Shown: in pieces, positions 8,080-17,499 of the stretch | Position numbering within the stretch: position 1 is the first letter of the stretch | Layout of the letters: every line of letters begins with the position of its first letter | Assembly (NCBI GenBank): GCA_016869145.1 | Contig: VGEU01000017.1 | Location: forward strand, 1 to 44,454 | From: Alphaproteobacteria bacterium | GTDB lineage: Bacteria; Pseudomonadota; Alphaproteobacteria; MPNO01; VGEU01 | Reading direction: 5' to 3' | DNA length: 44,454 nucleotides | Notes under the pieces: model-generated | Told to the model about the DNA's origin: nothing | The model's database searches: none | What the model saw: only the letters and a program-made list of their open reading frames with translations | Made by a program: the position numbers and the translations under genes

Positions 8080-9251
8080 TGCCGCCGCCGCCTGCGCAGG
8101 CCCTCCTCGACTGGCTGCTCGCGTCCGCGCCGGGTATCGTCGATTTGCGCCAACTGGTCGCGGCGCTGGTCGATCGGCTCGACGGCGCGGGCGTGCCGGT
8201 CGATCGCATGAGCGCAGGCTTCGCGGCGCTGCATCCCGAGATCCGCTCGATCGGTTATATTTGGACGCGGGGCGACAGCTTCGTCCGCGAGCGCTTCGCA
8301 CATCACGGCATCGAGCGCACCGACGACTATATCGGGAGCCCCTTCCAGCAGATCATCAACGGCGAGCCGATCGTCCGCTATCGACTGGACGCGACGCTCG
8401 GCGCCGATGGGCATGCGATCCTCCGCGAGCTGCGCGAGGAAGGCTTCACCGACTATATCGCCCACCGGCTCGATTTCTCGGACGGCAATGTCGGGGTGAT
8501 CTCGTTCGTGACCAGGAAGGCGGGCGGGTTCGGCGCCGAGGCCGTCGCCATCCTCGCCGCCATGCGCCCGCTGCTGGCGCTCGTCGTCAATATCCAGGTT
8601 GAGCGGTTCGTCGCGCGCGGCGTGCTCGACACCTATCTGGGTCGCGAGGTCGGCCGGCGCATCCTCGCCGGCGAGGTCCGCCGCGGCGAGGGCGTCACGA
8701 TCCGCTCCGCGCTCCTCTTCTGCGACATGCGGGGCTTCGCCGCACTGTCCGACCGTCTCCCGCTCGAGGCGCTGATCCGGCTCCTCAACGACTATTTCGA
8801 GGCGATCATCGAGCCCGTCGCGGCCCAGGGGGGCGAGGTCCTGAAGCTGATCGGCGATGGCATGCTCGCGATATTCCGCATCGACGAGACGGCCGAGACG
8901 AAGCGCGTCTGCGATGCGGCGATGACCGCGGCCGAGCTCGCTTCGGCCAACATCGCCCACCTCAACCGGCGTCGCGTGCGCGGCAGCGAAGACGCGATCC
9001 GCTTCGGGATCGCGCTCCACGTGGGCGACGTAATGTACGGCAATGTCGGCGCCGCCTCGCGGCTCGACTTCACGGTGATCGGCCCGGCCGTCAACCGCGT
9101 GGCGCGGCTCGAGGGCCTCGCGGGCTCGCTCGGGCGCGACCTCGTGACGTCGGCGGAATTCGCCGCGGCCGCGACGCGGCCCCTCGTCGCGATCGGCCGT
9201 CATGCCCTCAAGGGCATCGCCGATCCGCTCGAGGTGTACGGCGCCGGCTGA
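8076..9251 (+). CDS. class III adenylate cyclase
   Basis: This 391-aa soluble cyclase makes cAMP from ATP. The N-terminal half (about 1-205) is a sensor-like domain without membrane segments, including YIWTRGDSF and a GFTDYIAHRL segment. The catalytic domain (about 208-391) has metal-binding Asp217 (LLFCDMRGF) and Asp261 (LIGDGMLAIF), Lys257 (EVLKLIG) and Asp331 (LDFTVIG) for adenine selection, and Asn340 and Arg344 (AVNRVARLE) for transition-state binding. The Lys/Asp pair argues for adenylate over guanylate cyclase. Start ATGATG at 8076 overlaps the hydrolase stop. What the N-terminal domain senses is unknown; the coupling hints at a link to the hydrolase's substrate or product. Confidence 0.88.
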   Translation: MMPPPPAQALLDWLLASAPGIVDLRQLVAALVDRLDGAGVPVDRMSAGFAALHPEIRSIGYIWTRGDSFVRERFAHHGIERTDDYIGSPFQQIINGEPIVRYRLDATLGADGHAILRELREEGFTDYIAHRLDFSDGNVGVISFVTRKAGGFGAEAVAILAAMRPLLALVVNIQVERFVARGVLDTYLGREVGRRILAGEVRRGEGVTIRSALLFCDMRGFAALSDRLPLEALIRLLNDYFEAIIEPVAAQGGEVLKLIGDGMLAIFRIDETAETKRVCDAAMTAAELASANIAHLNRRRVRGSEDAIRFGIALHVGDVMYGNVGAASRLDFTVIGPAVNRVARLEGLAGSLGRDLVTSAEFAAAATRPLVAIGRHALKGIADPLEVYGAG

Positions 9252-9264
9252 GCGGGGCGCCGTC

Positions 9265-9426
9265 TCAGGCCGCGATGTCGCGCGGCAGTTCCTCGATGAG
9301 CTGCGCCCGCTCGCGCAGCAGCGCTTCAAGGAAGAATTCGTCCGGTCGGGCCGACGTGATCTCGCGCTCGATTTCCTCGTCGATCTCGGCCACACGCATG
9401 GCGGAGGTGTCGTTCAGGCTCGACAT
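9265..9426 (-). CDS. small hypothetical protein, 53 aa
   Basis: An ATG at 9426 preceded by GGGAGAGG opens a 53-codon reading frame ending in TGA. The protein is mostly charged and helical (MRVAEIDEEIEREI, then a FFLEALLRERAQLIEEL segment) and could form a coiled-coil dimer. There is no cysteine, membrane segment or recognised motif. It is on the strand opposite to the cyclase, 13 bases beyond its stop. Good Shine-Dalgarno sequence and neighbour-like codon use support it; the short length keeps the call tentative. Confidence 0.55.
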   Translation of the reverse strand: MSSLNDTSAMRVAEIDEEIEREITSARPDEFFLEALLRERAQLIEELPRDIAA

Positions 9427-9591
9427 GGTGCACCTCTCCCGTCGTCTATGCCGGTTGGGTCCGGCGTTTCACGCGGGTAGGTAGAGCCGATCCCAAAAAA
9501 AGAAAAGAGGCAATCGCATGGCACGCCGCGCGATCAGGGTTAACGGCGCCCCGGCGACGCGGCGTGCTGCAATGCAAAAAGACGTGGTGGA

Positions 9592-9879
9592 TCAGAGACC
9601 TTCGACGATGAAGAACTGCGCCGTGGCAGCGCCTTCGCGCTGGCGCTTGGCCTCCTGGTATTCGGGCGAATCGTAGCACGCCTTCGCGGTCGCGACGTCC
9701 TTGAACTCGATGATCGCGATCCGGCCGGGCGGCGGCGCGCCCTCGAGGTTGGTCAACTGGCCGCCGCGCGACAGCATCTTGCCGCCGAACTTCGCGATCG
9801 CGGCCGGCGCGCGGTCGGCATAGCCCTTGAACTTGTCGGGGTTGGTCACGCTGAGCATGCCGATCCAATAGGCGGGCAT
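9592..9879 (-). CDS. DUF1330 domain protein
   Basis: This 95-aa protein of the dimeric alpha/beta barrel (ferredoxin-like) superfamily has the DUF1330 signatures AYWIGMLSVTNPDKFKGY at the N-terminus, GGKMLSRGG in the middle and ACYDSPEYQEAKRQR near the C-terminus. Members are small homodimeric cytosolic proteins of unknown function, often near catabolic genes. It lies downstream of mmsA on the same strand, 48 bases after its stop, so co-transcription is likely. The 165-base gap to its left (9427-9591) includes an A-rich run near 9496 but no gene I can support. Confidence 0.85.
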   Translation of the reverse strand: MPAYWIGMLSVTNPDKFKGYADRAPAAIAKFGGKMLSRGGQLTNLEGAPPPGRIAIIEFKDVATAKACYDSPEYQEAKRQREGAATAQFFIVEGL

Positions 9880-9927
9880 CGTCGTCTCCTCGTCGTTTCG
9901 GTGTGGGGTTGCGGTCGGTGGTCTCGC

Positions 9928-11424
<1,497 letters not shown>

Positions 11425-11528
11425 CACCCTCTCCTCGCGCGTCGACGGCGCCCGCCGGCTCCGCCGCGCGCCGCCAGTATCGCCGCTTCGGCCGCCGACG
11501 CAAGGTGCCGGGCGACAGGGGTGGGATC

Positions 11529-12380
11529 ATGAGCGGATGGAAGACCGAATACGTGCCCGGCAAGCCGCGGCTCGCCTATGACCGGATGGGACGCGGGCCG
11601 CTCCTCTTCTTCCTGCACGGCATCGGCGGGTCGCGTTCGAACTGGCATCTGCAGCTCCCGGCCTTCGCTACGGACTTCACGGCGATCTCGTGGGACGCGC
11701 GCGGCTATGGTCTTTCCGAGGACTATGACGGGCCGCTCGACTTCGCCGACTTCTCCGCCGACGTGGTCCGCGTGCTCGATCATCTCGGCGCCGACAAGGC
11801 GCATCTCTGCGGGCTCTCGATGGGCGGACGCATCGCGCAGGATTTCTACCCGCGTCATCCCGAGCGCGTCGCGACGCTCACGCTCTGCGACACCTTTCCC
11901 GGCTTCGAGGGCGCGACGCGGGCACAGACGCCGGAGGAATTCGTCGACTCGCGCATCAAGCCGCTGCTCGAGGGCAAGACGCCGATGGAGGTGGCGGCGG
12001 CGCGGGTCGGGCGCCTGATGAGCCCGAAGCGGAGCGAGGACGCCTTCCGTCGCGCGGTCGAATCCTCGGCCTCGATCCACATCGAGTCCTACATCAAGAC
12101 CGTGCGCGCCTCGATCGCGTTCAACCGCGCGGCCGATCTCCCCAACATCAAGGTCCCGACGCTCCTGATCTTCGGCCGCGAGGATCCGCTGACCCCGCCC
12201 GCGATCGGCGAGGTGATGGCGCGCCACATCCCGGATTCGCGGCTCGTCGTGCTCGAGGACGCGGGCCACATGGCGAATCTCGAGCAGCCGGCCGCGTTCA
12301 ACGCCGCGCTCCGCGCGTTTCTCGCGCGTCATCGCGATCGCGCGGCGCCGCTCCGCGGCGGCAGCGCCGGTCAGGAATAG
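11529..12380 (+). CDS. alpha/beta hydrolase, 3-oxoadipate enol-lactonase-like
   Basis: This 283-aa alpha/beta-fold esterase or lactonase has the oxyanion-hole segment FFLHGIGGSRSNW, nucleophile Ser97 in GLSMGG, an Asp in FGREDPLTP and His in EDAGHMANLEQP. The closest broad group is PcaD-like hydrolases, but no other beta-ketoadipate gene is present, so the substrate is unknown. ATG 11529 fits the conserved N-terminus better than the ATG eight codons earlier. It ends inside the last codons of the convergent NTF2-like gene (10-base overlap of the two reading frames). Confidence 0.86.
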   Translation: MSGWKTEYVPGKPRLAYDRMGRGPLLFFLHGIGGSRSNWHLQLPAFATDFTAISWDARGYGLSEDYDGPLDFADFSADVVRVLDHLGADKAHLCGLSMGGRIAQDFYPRHPERVATLTLCDTFPGFEGATRAQTPEEFVDSRIKPLLEGKTPMEVAAARVGRLMSPKRSEDAFRRAVESSASIHIESYIKTVRASIAFNRAADLPNIKVPTLLIFGREDPLTPPAIGEVMARHIPDSRLVVLEDAGHMANLEQPAAFNAALRAFLARHRDRAAPLRGGSAGQE

Positions 12381-12703
12381 AAGAGTTGCTCCTCGGACAC
12401 GCCGTCGGGGCCGAAGGTGATGAGGCCGGCGCCGATGGTCGCGCCGAGACGCCACTTGCACCACGCCTTGTTGCCGTCGACCATGACGTTGGTGATATCC
12501 ATCCGGCTGCCGTGCTGCGTGAGCTGGGCGATATAGCCGGCGAGCTCCTTCTTGGTGATGATCTTGCCGCCCTTCTCGACCAGCCTGAAGTCGGCGGTCA
12601 CGTTGGCCGCGATCATGTCGGCATCGAGCGCGCCGAACCCCTTCGCGTAGCCGCCGAGCTTGTCCGCTGCTGCCATCGGTCGCTTCCCTGTCGCCGCGGC
12701 CAT
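12371..12703 (-). CDS. SnoaL/NTF2-like protein
   Basis: This 110-aa protein has the look of the SnoaL-like/NTF2 cone fold: an N-terminal helix (GGYAKGFGALDADMIAANV), a middle FRLVEKGG strand, and two alternating strand segments with ITNVMVDGNKAWCKW and GAGLITFGPDG. Such proteins are ketosteroid-isomerase-like enzymes or binding proteins. Start: ATG 12703 follows AAAAAAAGGAG with 10-base spacing; a second ATG at 12676 with AGGGAA is also possible. It begins 25 bases after the diacylglycerol kinase ends on the same strand, so the two may be co-transcribed. Function unknown. Confidence 0.7.
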   Translation of the reverse strand: MAAATGKRPMAAADKLGGYAKGFGALDADMIAANVTADFRLVEKGGKIITKKELAGYIAQLTQHGSRMDITNVMVDGNKAWCKWRLGATIGAGLITFGPDGVSEEQLFYS

Positions 12704-12728
12704 TCGCCGGCCGCTCCTTTTTTATGGA

Positions 12729-13631
12729 TCAGGCTAGCACAGCGGGTGGCGCCGGTCTCAGGACCCGGATCGTGCCCGGCGCGACGTCGATCTCGACGGG
12801 GAGTGCCGCCACGATGTCGCCGTCGGCCTGGACCGGCGCGCCGGGCGGGCCGTCGATCCGGACGACCCGACCCGGCACGAGGGTCACGTCGGAAAGCCGC
12901 GGCAATATCCCGAGACCGAGCGCCGCGGCGTAGCGGAGCGTCGCGAGCGGCCCGCCCCGCCGCGCGAGGCAGACCTCGAAACCGGGCGCGTCGATCCGCG
13001 CGCCGGGCGTGCAGCTGAACCGACCGCCATAGTGCCGACCATTGCCGACGACGACCGAGGCCGCGTGGTGGACGCGGCCGTCGATCGTCACCGTGAGCGG
13101 CCGATAGTCATGGCGCGCGAGCCGCCGGATCGCCTCGAGCATGTAGGCGTAGCGGCCGAGCCGGCGCTTGAGCGACGGTGTGACGGCGGCGACGACGGCG
13201 GCATCGAAGCCCGCGCCCGCCATAAGGAGGAACGCGCGGCCGTCGATGCGTCCGAGATGCACGGTCGTGGGCTCGCCGCGGGCGATCGCGGCGGCGATGT
13301 CGGCGGGCGAGCCGCCGAGGCCGATCTTGAGCGCGGCGACGTTCGCGGTGCCGAGCGGCACGATCGCGATCGGCGGCGCATCGGCGCCGAGCCCGGCGAG
13401 GGTCTCGTTGATGGTGCCGTCGCCGCCCGCGACGGCGATCACATCGACCGTATCGGGCCGCGCCGCCTGGGCGATGCGCGCCGCATCGCCGGGGCCGCGG
13501 GTCTCCTCGACCACGACCGCGCAGCCGGCCGCGGCGAGCGCGCCGAGGACCGCCTCGAAGCGCGCCCGGCGGCGCCGGCCGGCGACCGGGTTCAAGATCA
13601 CGAGTACGCGACGCGGACGAATGCTGGTCAC
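12729..13631 (-). CDS. diacylglycerol kinase family lipid kinase
   Basis: This 300-aa member of the DagK/YegS/BmrU family phosphorylates a lipid hydroxyl such as diacylglycerol, giving phosphatidate, at the inner membrane face. It has VLVILNPVAGRRRR at the start, the nucleotide-binding GGDGTINE (69-76) and PLGTANVAALKIG, followed by the C-terminal beta-sandwich domain with a VVGNGRHYGG segment. The start is GTG 13631 with only a weak Shine-Dalgarno. Its position about 2 kb from the plcP-agt pair is suggestive, because the phospholipase would release diacylglycerol, but it is divergent from the FAD gene and I see no Pho box ahead of it. Confidence 0.88.
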   Translation of the reverse strand: MTSIRPRRVLVILNPVAGRRRRARFEAVLGALAAAGCAVVVEETRGPGDAARIAQAARPDTVDVIAVAGGDGTINETLAGLGADAPPIAIVPLGTANVAALKIGLGGSPADIAAAIARGEPTTVHLGRIDGRAFLLMAGAGFDAAVVAAVTPSLKRRLGRYAYMLEAIRRLARHDYRPLTVTIDGRVHHAASVVVGNGRHYGGRFSCTPGARIDAPGFEVCLARRGGPLATLRYAAALGLGILPRLSDVTLVPGRVVRIDGPPGAPVQADGDIVAALPVEIDVAPGTIRVLRPAPPAVLA

Positions 13632-13717
13632 GCCGACGACCGGGTTGACGGAACCGCGCCGAGCGGGGCCGAATGGCCCGGTCGGCGGGGATCGCCCGCA
13701 GCGACCCGGAGATGGAC

Positions 13718-15463
13718 ATGACTGAGAGCGACGGACCGGCCGATACGACCGCTGCGGAGGAATTCGACGTCGTCGTGATCGGCTCGGGCGCCCCCGGCAT
13801 GGCGGCCGCGATCGTTGCCCATGACGCGGGGCTCCGGCCGCTGATCGTCGAGAGCGAGCGCTGGTTCGGCGGCTCGAGCGCGGTATCGGCGGGCGCGGTC
13901 TGGATCCCGAACAACCAACACGCCCGTGCCGCCGGCATCGCCGACAGCGCCGAGGCGGCGATGACCTATCTCCGCGGCGAGGGCGGCAACCGCGTGCCCG
14001 AGGCGATCCTCCGCGCCTTCGTCGACACCGGCCCTGACGCGATCGCCTTCCTCGAGGCCAAGACCGCGGCCCGCTTCTACGTGCGGCCCAACATGCCCGA
14101 CTACCACCCCGAGCGGCCGGGCGGCATGGCGACGGGACGGACGCTCGACACGTATAATTTCGACGGACGCCAACTCGGCGACCGGTTCGACGATCTGCGC
14201 CCGCCGCTCCGCCATTTCATGATCCTGGGCGGCATGATGGCGGGGCGGCCGGAGGTCTATCACCTCCTCCACATGACGCGCTCGCTGCGCTCGGCGACCT
14301 ATTCGGCCGGTCTCTTCCTCCGCTTCTTCCGCGACCGGCTCACCCATCGCCGCGGCACGCGGCTCACGATCGGCAACGCGCTCGTCGCGAGCCTCGCGAA
14401 GACGCTCAAGGACCGCGCGATCCCGCTCCGGCTCTCCTGTCCGGCCGAACGCCTCGTCGTCGACGGCGGGCGCGTGACGGGCGTCGTCGTCCGCCGCGAT
14501 GGGACCTCGGTGACGATCGCGGCACGGCGGGGCGTGATCATCGCGACCGGCGGCGCGCCGCACAGCACCGCCCTCGCCGACCGCCTCGCCCCGCACCGCA
14601 AGGCGCGCGGCCACCATTCGGCGGTGCCCGAGGGGAGCCGCGGCGACGGGCTCGCGCTGGCGACCGCGGTCGGCGGTCGTCTCGTCGACGGCAATATCGA
14701 CAACCTGTTCTGGACGCCGATGTCGCTCGTCCCGGAGGCCGACGGCACGACCCACGTCTATCCGCACATCGCGCTCGACCGCTCGAAGCCGGGCTTCATC
14801 GCCGTCGACGGCACCGCGCGCCGTTTCACCCGCGAGAGCACGTCCTATCACGACTTCGTCCGCGGCATGCTCGGGCTTGACGGCGGCCGCGGCGCGACCG
14901 ATCCGGTGTGGCTCGTCTGCGACCACCGCGCGCTCCGCCGCTATGGCATCGGGCCGGTGCCGCCGTTCCCGGGCCCCTATCGCGCCCGCATCGCCTCGGG
15001 CTATCTCAAGCGTGGCGCGACGGTCGCCGCGCTTGCGCGCGAGCTCGGGCTCGATCCGGCGACGCTCGAGGACACGATCCGGCGCTACAACGGGCCGGCC
15101 GCCGCGGGAGAGGATCCGGAGTTCGGCAAGGGTTCGGGTCGCTACGACCGGGCACTCGGCGATCCCGAGCACGGGCCGAATCCGTGCAACGCGCCCCTCG
15201 CGACGCCGCCCTTCTACGCCGTCCGCCTCCATGCCGGCGATCTCGGCTCGTCGATGGGTCTTGCCACCGACGAGCGCGCGCGCGTGCTCGACCGTGTCGG
15301 CGCCCCGATCCCCGGTCTCTACGCCGTCGGCAACGACATGAACGCGATCGGCGGCGGCAACTATCCGGGCGCCGGATCGACGCTCGGGCCCGGCCTCACC
15401 TTCGCCTATATCGCCGCGCGTGATCTCGCGGGTATCGCCGCGCGCAATCTCGCGAGTCGCTGA
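13718..15463 (+). CDS. FAD-dependent dehydrogenase (3-ketosteroid dehydrogenase/fumarate reductase type)
   Basis: This 581-aa FAD-binding-2 family flavoprotein has an N-terminal Rossmann motif VVVIGSGAPGMAAA, then ERWFGGSSAVSAG and WIPNN, as in 3-ketosteroid delta-1-dehydrogenases. The C-terminal FAD-binding motif is GLYAVGNDMNAIGGG followed by YPGAGSTLGPGL. Such enzymes dehydrogenate ring ketones or reduce enoates. The true substrate is unknown, and steroid use is not implied by the context. ATG 13718 has GGAG six bases upstream; an in-frame ATG at 13712 is possible. It is divergent from the lipid kinase. Confidence 0.85.
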   Translation: MTESDGPADTTAAEEFDVVVIGSGAPGMAAAIVAHDAGLRPLIVESERWFGGSSAVSAGAVWIPNNQHARAAGIADSAEAAMTYLRGEGGNRVPEAILRAFVDTGPDAIAFLEAKTAARFYVRPNMPDYHPERPGGMATGRTLDTYNFDGRQLGDRFDDLRPPLRHFMILGGMMAGRPEVYHLLHMTRSLRSATYSAGLFLRFFRDRLTHRRGTRLTIGNALVASLAKTLKDRAIPLRLSCPAERLVVDGGRVTGVVVRRDGTSVTIAARRGVIIATGGAPHSTALADRLAPHRKARGHHSAVPEGSRGDGLALATAVGGRLVDGNIDNLFWTPMSLVPEADGTTHVYPHIALDRSKPGFIAVDGTARRFTRESTSYHDFVRGMLGLDGGRGATDPVWLVCDHRALRRYGIGPVPPFPGPYRARIASGYLKRGATVAALARELGLDPATLEDTIRRYNGPAAAGEDPEFGKGSGRYDRALGDPEHGPNPCNAPLATPPFYAVRLHAGDLGSSMGLATDERARVLDRVGAPIPGLYAVGNDMNAIGGGNYPGAGSTLGPGLTFAYIAARDLAGIAARNLASR

Positions 15464-15532
15464 GCGGTCCGGACCTCTCGCAGTATTCGTCGTCACATCC
15501 GGCACTCGTTATTGGATCGGACGCGGAGAAAC

Positions 15533-15550
15533 CTGTCACGAAACTTTCAC
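15533..15550 (+). promoter_or_regulatory. Pho box upstream of plcP-agt
   Basis: CTGTCAC, GAAA, CTTTCAC form two direct repeats of 7 bases with a 4-base gap, the layout of a PhoB site. Against the E. coli consensus, 15 of 18 positions agree by my count. A -10-like TAGAAC begins 11 bases after the box, as in PhoB-activated promoters where the box replaces the -35. Its centre is about 85 bases before the GTG start of plcP. Confidence 0.7.
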
Positions 15551-15597
15551 AATACAACATGTAGAACCTTCTTATTCCTCGAATACCAGATGCGCAT

Positions 15598-15606
15598 TGT
15601 GGATAA
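15598..15606 (-). promoter_or_regulatory. perfect DnaA-box match
   Basis: The plus strand reads TGTGGATAA, the exact complement of the DnaA box TTATCCACA. It lies between the Pho box and the plcP start. A single box in a GC-rich genome may be coincidence, or may let DnaA modulate transcription. There is no cluster of boxes, so it is not an origin. Confidence 0.4.
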
Positions 15607-15626
15607 CAAGGTATTCGGAGGAACAC

Positions 15627-16412
15627 GTGGGCATCTATCCGCTCCGCCCGACCCGACGATACCGGTCGATCTGGATCTCCGACGTCCATCTCGGAACCCG
15701 CGGCTGCCAGGCGGAGCTTCTGATCGAGTTCCTGCGTCGGAACGACTGTGACCGCCTCTATCTGGTCGGCGACATCATCGACGGCTGGCGTCTGCAGAAG
15801 AACGGCTTCTGGCCCGACACCCACAACGACGTCCTTCAGTGGGTGCTGCGCAAGGCCTCGGCCGGCACCGACGTCGTCTATCTCCCCGGCAATCACGACG
15901 AGATCGCGCGGTCGTGGTGCGAGCTCCGCTTCGGCGGCGTCACCATCGTCAACGAGGCGGTGCACGAGACCGCCGACGGGCGCCGCTTCCTCGTCGTGCA
16001 CGGTGACGAGTTCGACGCCATCGTCAAGCACGCGCGCTGGCTCGCCCACATGGGCGAACGTGCCTACCAGGCGGCGACGCGCTGCAACCTCTGGCTCAAC
16101 GCGGCGCGCCGGAAACTGGGGTTCCCGTACTGGTCGCTCGCCGCCTATCTGAAGCAGGTCGTCAAGGACGCGCTCGAGACCATCGACAAGTTCGAGCGCA
16201 CGCTCGCCGAGGAGGCGCGCCGGCGCGGCTTCGACGGCGTCGTGTGCGGCCGCGTCCACCACGCCGCGATCCGCCCGATCGACGGCGTGCTCTACTGCAA
16301 CACCGGCGACTGGGTCGAGAACTGCACCGCGCTGGTCGAGGACCATGGCGGCCGGTTCGAGATCGTACGCTGGGCCGAGCACCGCGCGATGACGCTCGCC
16401 GTGGCGTCCTGA
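15627..16412 (+). CDS. plcP: PlcP-like phospholipase C / UDP-2,3-diacylglucosamine hydrolase family metallophosphoesterase
   Basis: This 261-aa calcineurin-like phosphoesterase is often annotated as LpxH-like. In Alphaproteobacteria the version beside an Agt-type glycosyltransferase is PlcP, which cleaves phospholipids to diacylglycerol during phosphate starvation. Active-site motifs are DVHLG (Asp19, His21), GDIIDGW (Asp49), GNHDE (Asn89, His90), VVHGDEFD (His125) and CGRVHHAA. In the last, Arg209 stands where the usual GHxH motif has a metal-binding His. The start is GTG 15627 with GGAGG upstream. The glycosyltransferase starts three bases after its stop. A Pho box lies 77 bases upstream of the start codon. 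A role in lipid remodelling is inferred from these, not proven. Confidence 0.75.
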   Translation: MGIYPLRPTRRYRSIWISDVHLGTRGCQAELLIEFLRRNDCDRLYLVGDIIDGWRLQKNGFWPDTHNDVLQWVLRKASAGTDVVYLPGNHDEIARSWCELRFGGVTIVNEAVHETADGRRFLVVHGDEFDAIVKHARWLAHMGERAYQAATRCNLWLNAARRKLGFPYWSLAAYLKQVVKDALETIDKFERTLAEEARRRGFDGVVCGRVHHAAIRPIDGVLYCNTGDWVENCTALVEDHGGRFEIVRWAEHRAMTLAVAS

Positions 16413-16414
16413 GG

Positions 16415-17418
16415 GTGCGGATTCTGATCGTCACCGATGCCTGGTTTCCCCAGGTGAACGGCGTCGTGCGGACGCTCTCGACCGTCGCGGGCGAGCTCTC
16501 ATCGCTCGGCCATGCGGTCGCGTTGGTCACGCCCGAGAGGTTCCGGACGATCCCGTGTCCGACCTATCCCGAGATCCGACTCGCGGTCGGCGCGCGACGG
16601 GGAATCGTCGAGGCGCTCGATCGCCACGCGCCCGAGGCCATCCACATCGCGACCGAGGGGCCGCTCGGGCTCGCCGCGCGCCGCCTCTCCGCGCGCGCGG
16701 GCTTCCGTTCACGACCTCGTTCCACACGCGCTTTCCCGAATACGTCCATGCTCGCTTCCGCGTGCCCATTGCCTGGAGCTATGCCCTCGTCCGCCGGTTC
16801 CACGCCGGGGCGGCGCGGACCATGGTCGCGACCGAGACCCTCGCTGCCGAGCTCGCGGCGCGCGGCTTCGGCCCCCTCGCGCTGTGGGGCCGCGGCGTCG
16901 ACATCGATCTGTTCCGGCCGCGGCCGGGCGACTGGCTCGACCTGCCACGACCCGCCTTTCTCCATGTCGGACGCATCGCGGTCGAGAAGAACATCGAGGC
17001 CTTCCTTCGCCTCGACCTCCCGGGATCGAAACTCGTCGTCGGTGACGGCCCTGAGCATCGGCGGCTCGAGCGGCGCTATCCTGAAGCCCGCTTCGTCGGG
17101 GCGAAGACCGGAGACGACCTCGCCCGCCACTACGCCGCCGCCGATGCGCTGGTCTTCCCGAGCCTCACCGACACCTTCGGCAACATGGTCCTCGAGGCGC
17201 TCGCCGCCGGCGTTCCGGTCGCGGCGTTCCCGGTTCCGGGACCGCGCGACGTGATCGGCGCGGCGCCCGTCGGCGTCCTCGACCACGATCTCCGGCGCGC
17301 CGCGCTCGGCGCGCTCGCGGTGCCGCGCGCGGCCTGTCGCGCCTTCGCGATGGAGCGCACCTGGCGGACCTCCGCTCGCCAATTCCTCGCCAACCTCGCG
17401 CCCGTCGCCCCGCGCTGA
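16415..17418 (+). CDS. agt: Agt-like GT4 glycosyltransferase (one frameshift)
   Basis: With one deleted base restored near 16702 (GGC-TTC should be GGC-CTT-CCG) this is a 334-aa family-4 glycosyltransferase. The N-terminal domain begins RILIVTDAWFPQVNGVVRTL; the C-terminal nucleotide-sugar domain has FLHVGRIAVEKNIEAFL and the closing PSLTDTFGNMVLEALAAG motif with its conserved acidic residues. The closest functional match is Agt, the diacylglycerol glycosyltransferase paired with PlcP, although mannosyltransferases of the MgtA/PimB type look similar. It starts with GTG three bases after plcP. As sequenced the frameshift would cut the protein at its middle. No terminator is seen in the 81 bases before the next gene. 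Confidence 0.72.
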
Positions 17419-17499
17419 GCCCGCCTTTCGGGTGGACAGGGGCGCGGCGAAGGTCTACCCCCGCCGCATGATGCAAGCACCCGCCCGGCGGCCCGCGCC

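Larger units (their letters stand above)
15464..15626 (+). promoter_or_regulatory. plcP leader region, AT-richer than the surroundings
   Basis: This 163-base interval is visibly more AT-rich than neighbouring genes. It holds the Pho-box-like element at 15533-15550, a TAGAAC -10-like hexamer at 15562-15567, a DnaA-box match at 15598-15606 and GGAGG ahead of the GTG start. It is the strongest promoter-like region of the window. Confidence 0.6.

Noticed and set aside
5884-8301. 805-codon open frame on the minus strand
   Set aside because: It is a shadow of the propeller and hydrolase genes: the product is Arg-, Asp- and Gly-rich without family motifs, whereas the plus frames show clear domains.
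9518-9679. 53-codon plus-strand frame starting MARRAIRVNGA
   Set aside because: Weak ribosome-binding site, and its 3-prime half is antisense to the DUF1330 gene.
13628-15505. 625-codon open frame on the minus strand
   Set aside because: It runs opposite to the FAD dehydrogenase, whose Rossmann motif and C-terminal FAD motif are unmistakable; the shadow has only composition-driven Arg/Asp/Glu runs.
15464-15626. Replication origin near the DnaA box
   Set aside because: There is only one box, no AT-rich unwinding repeats and no dnaA, parA or hemE neighbour.
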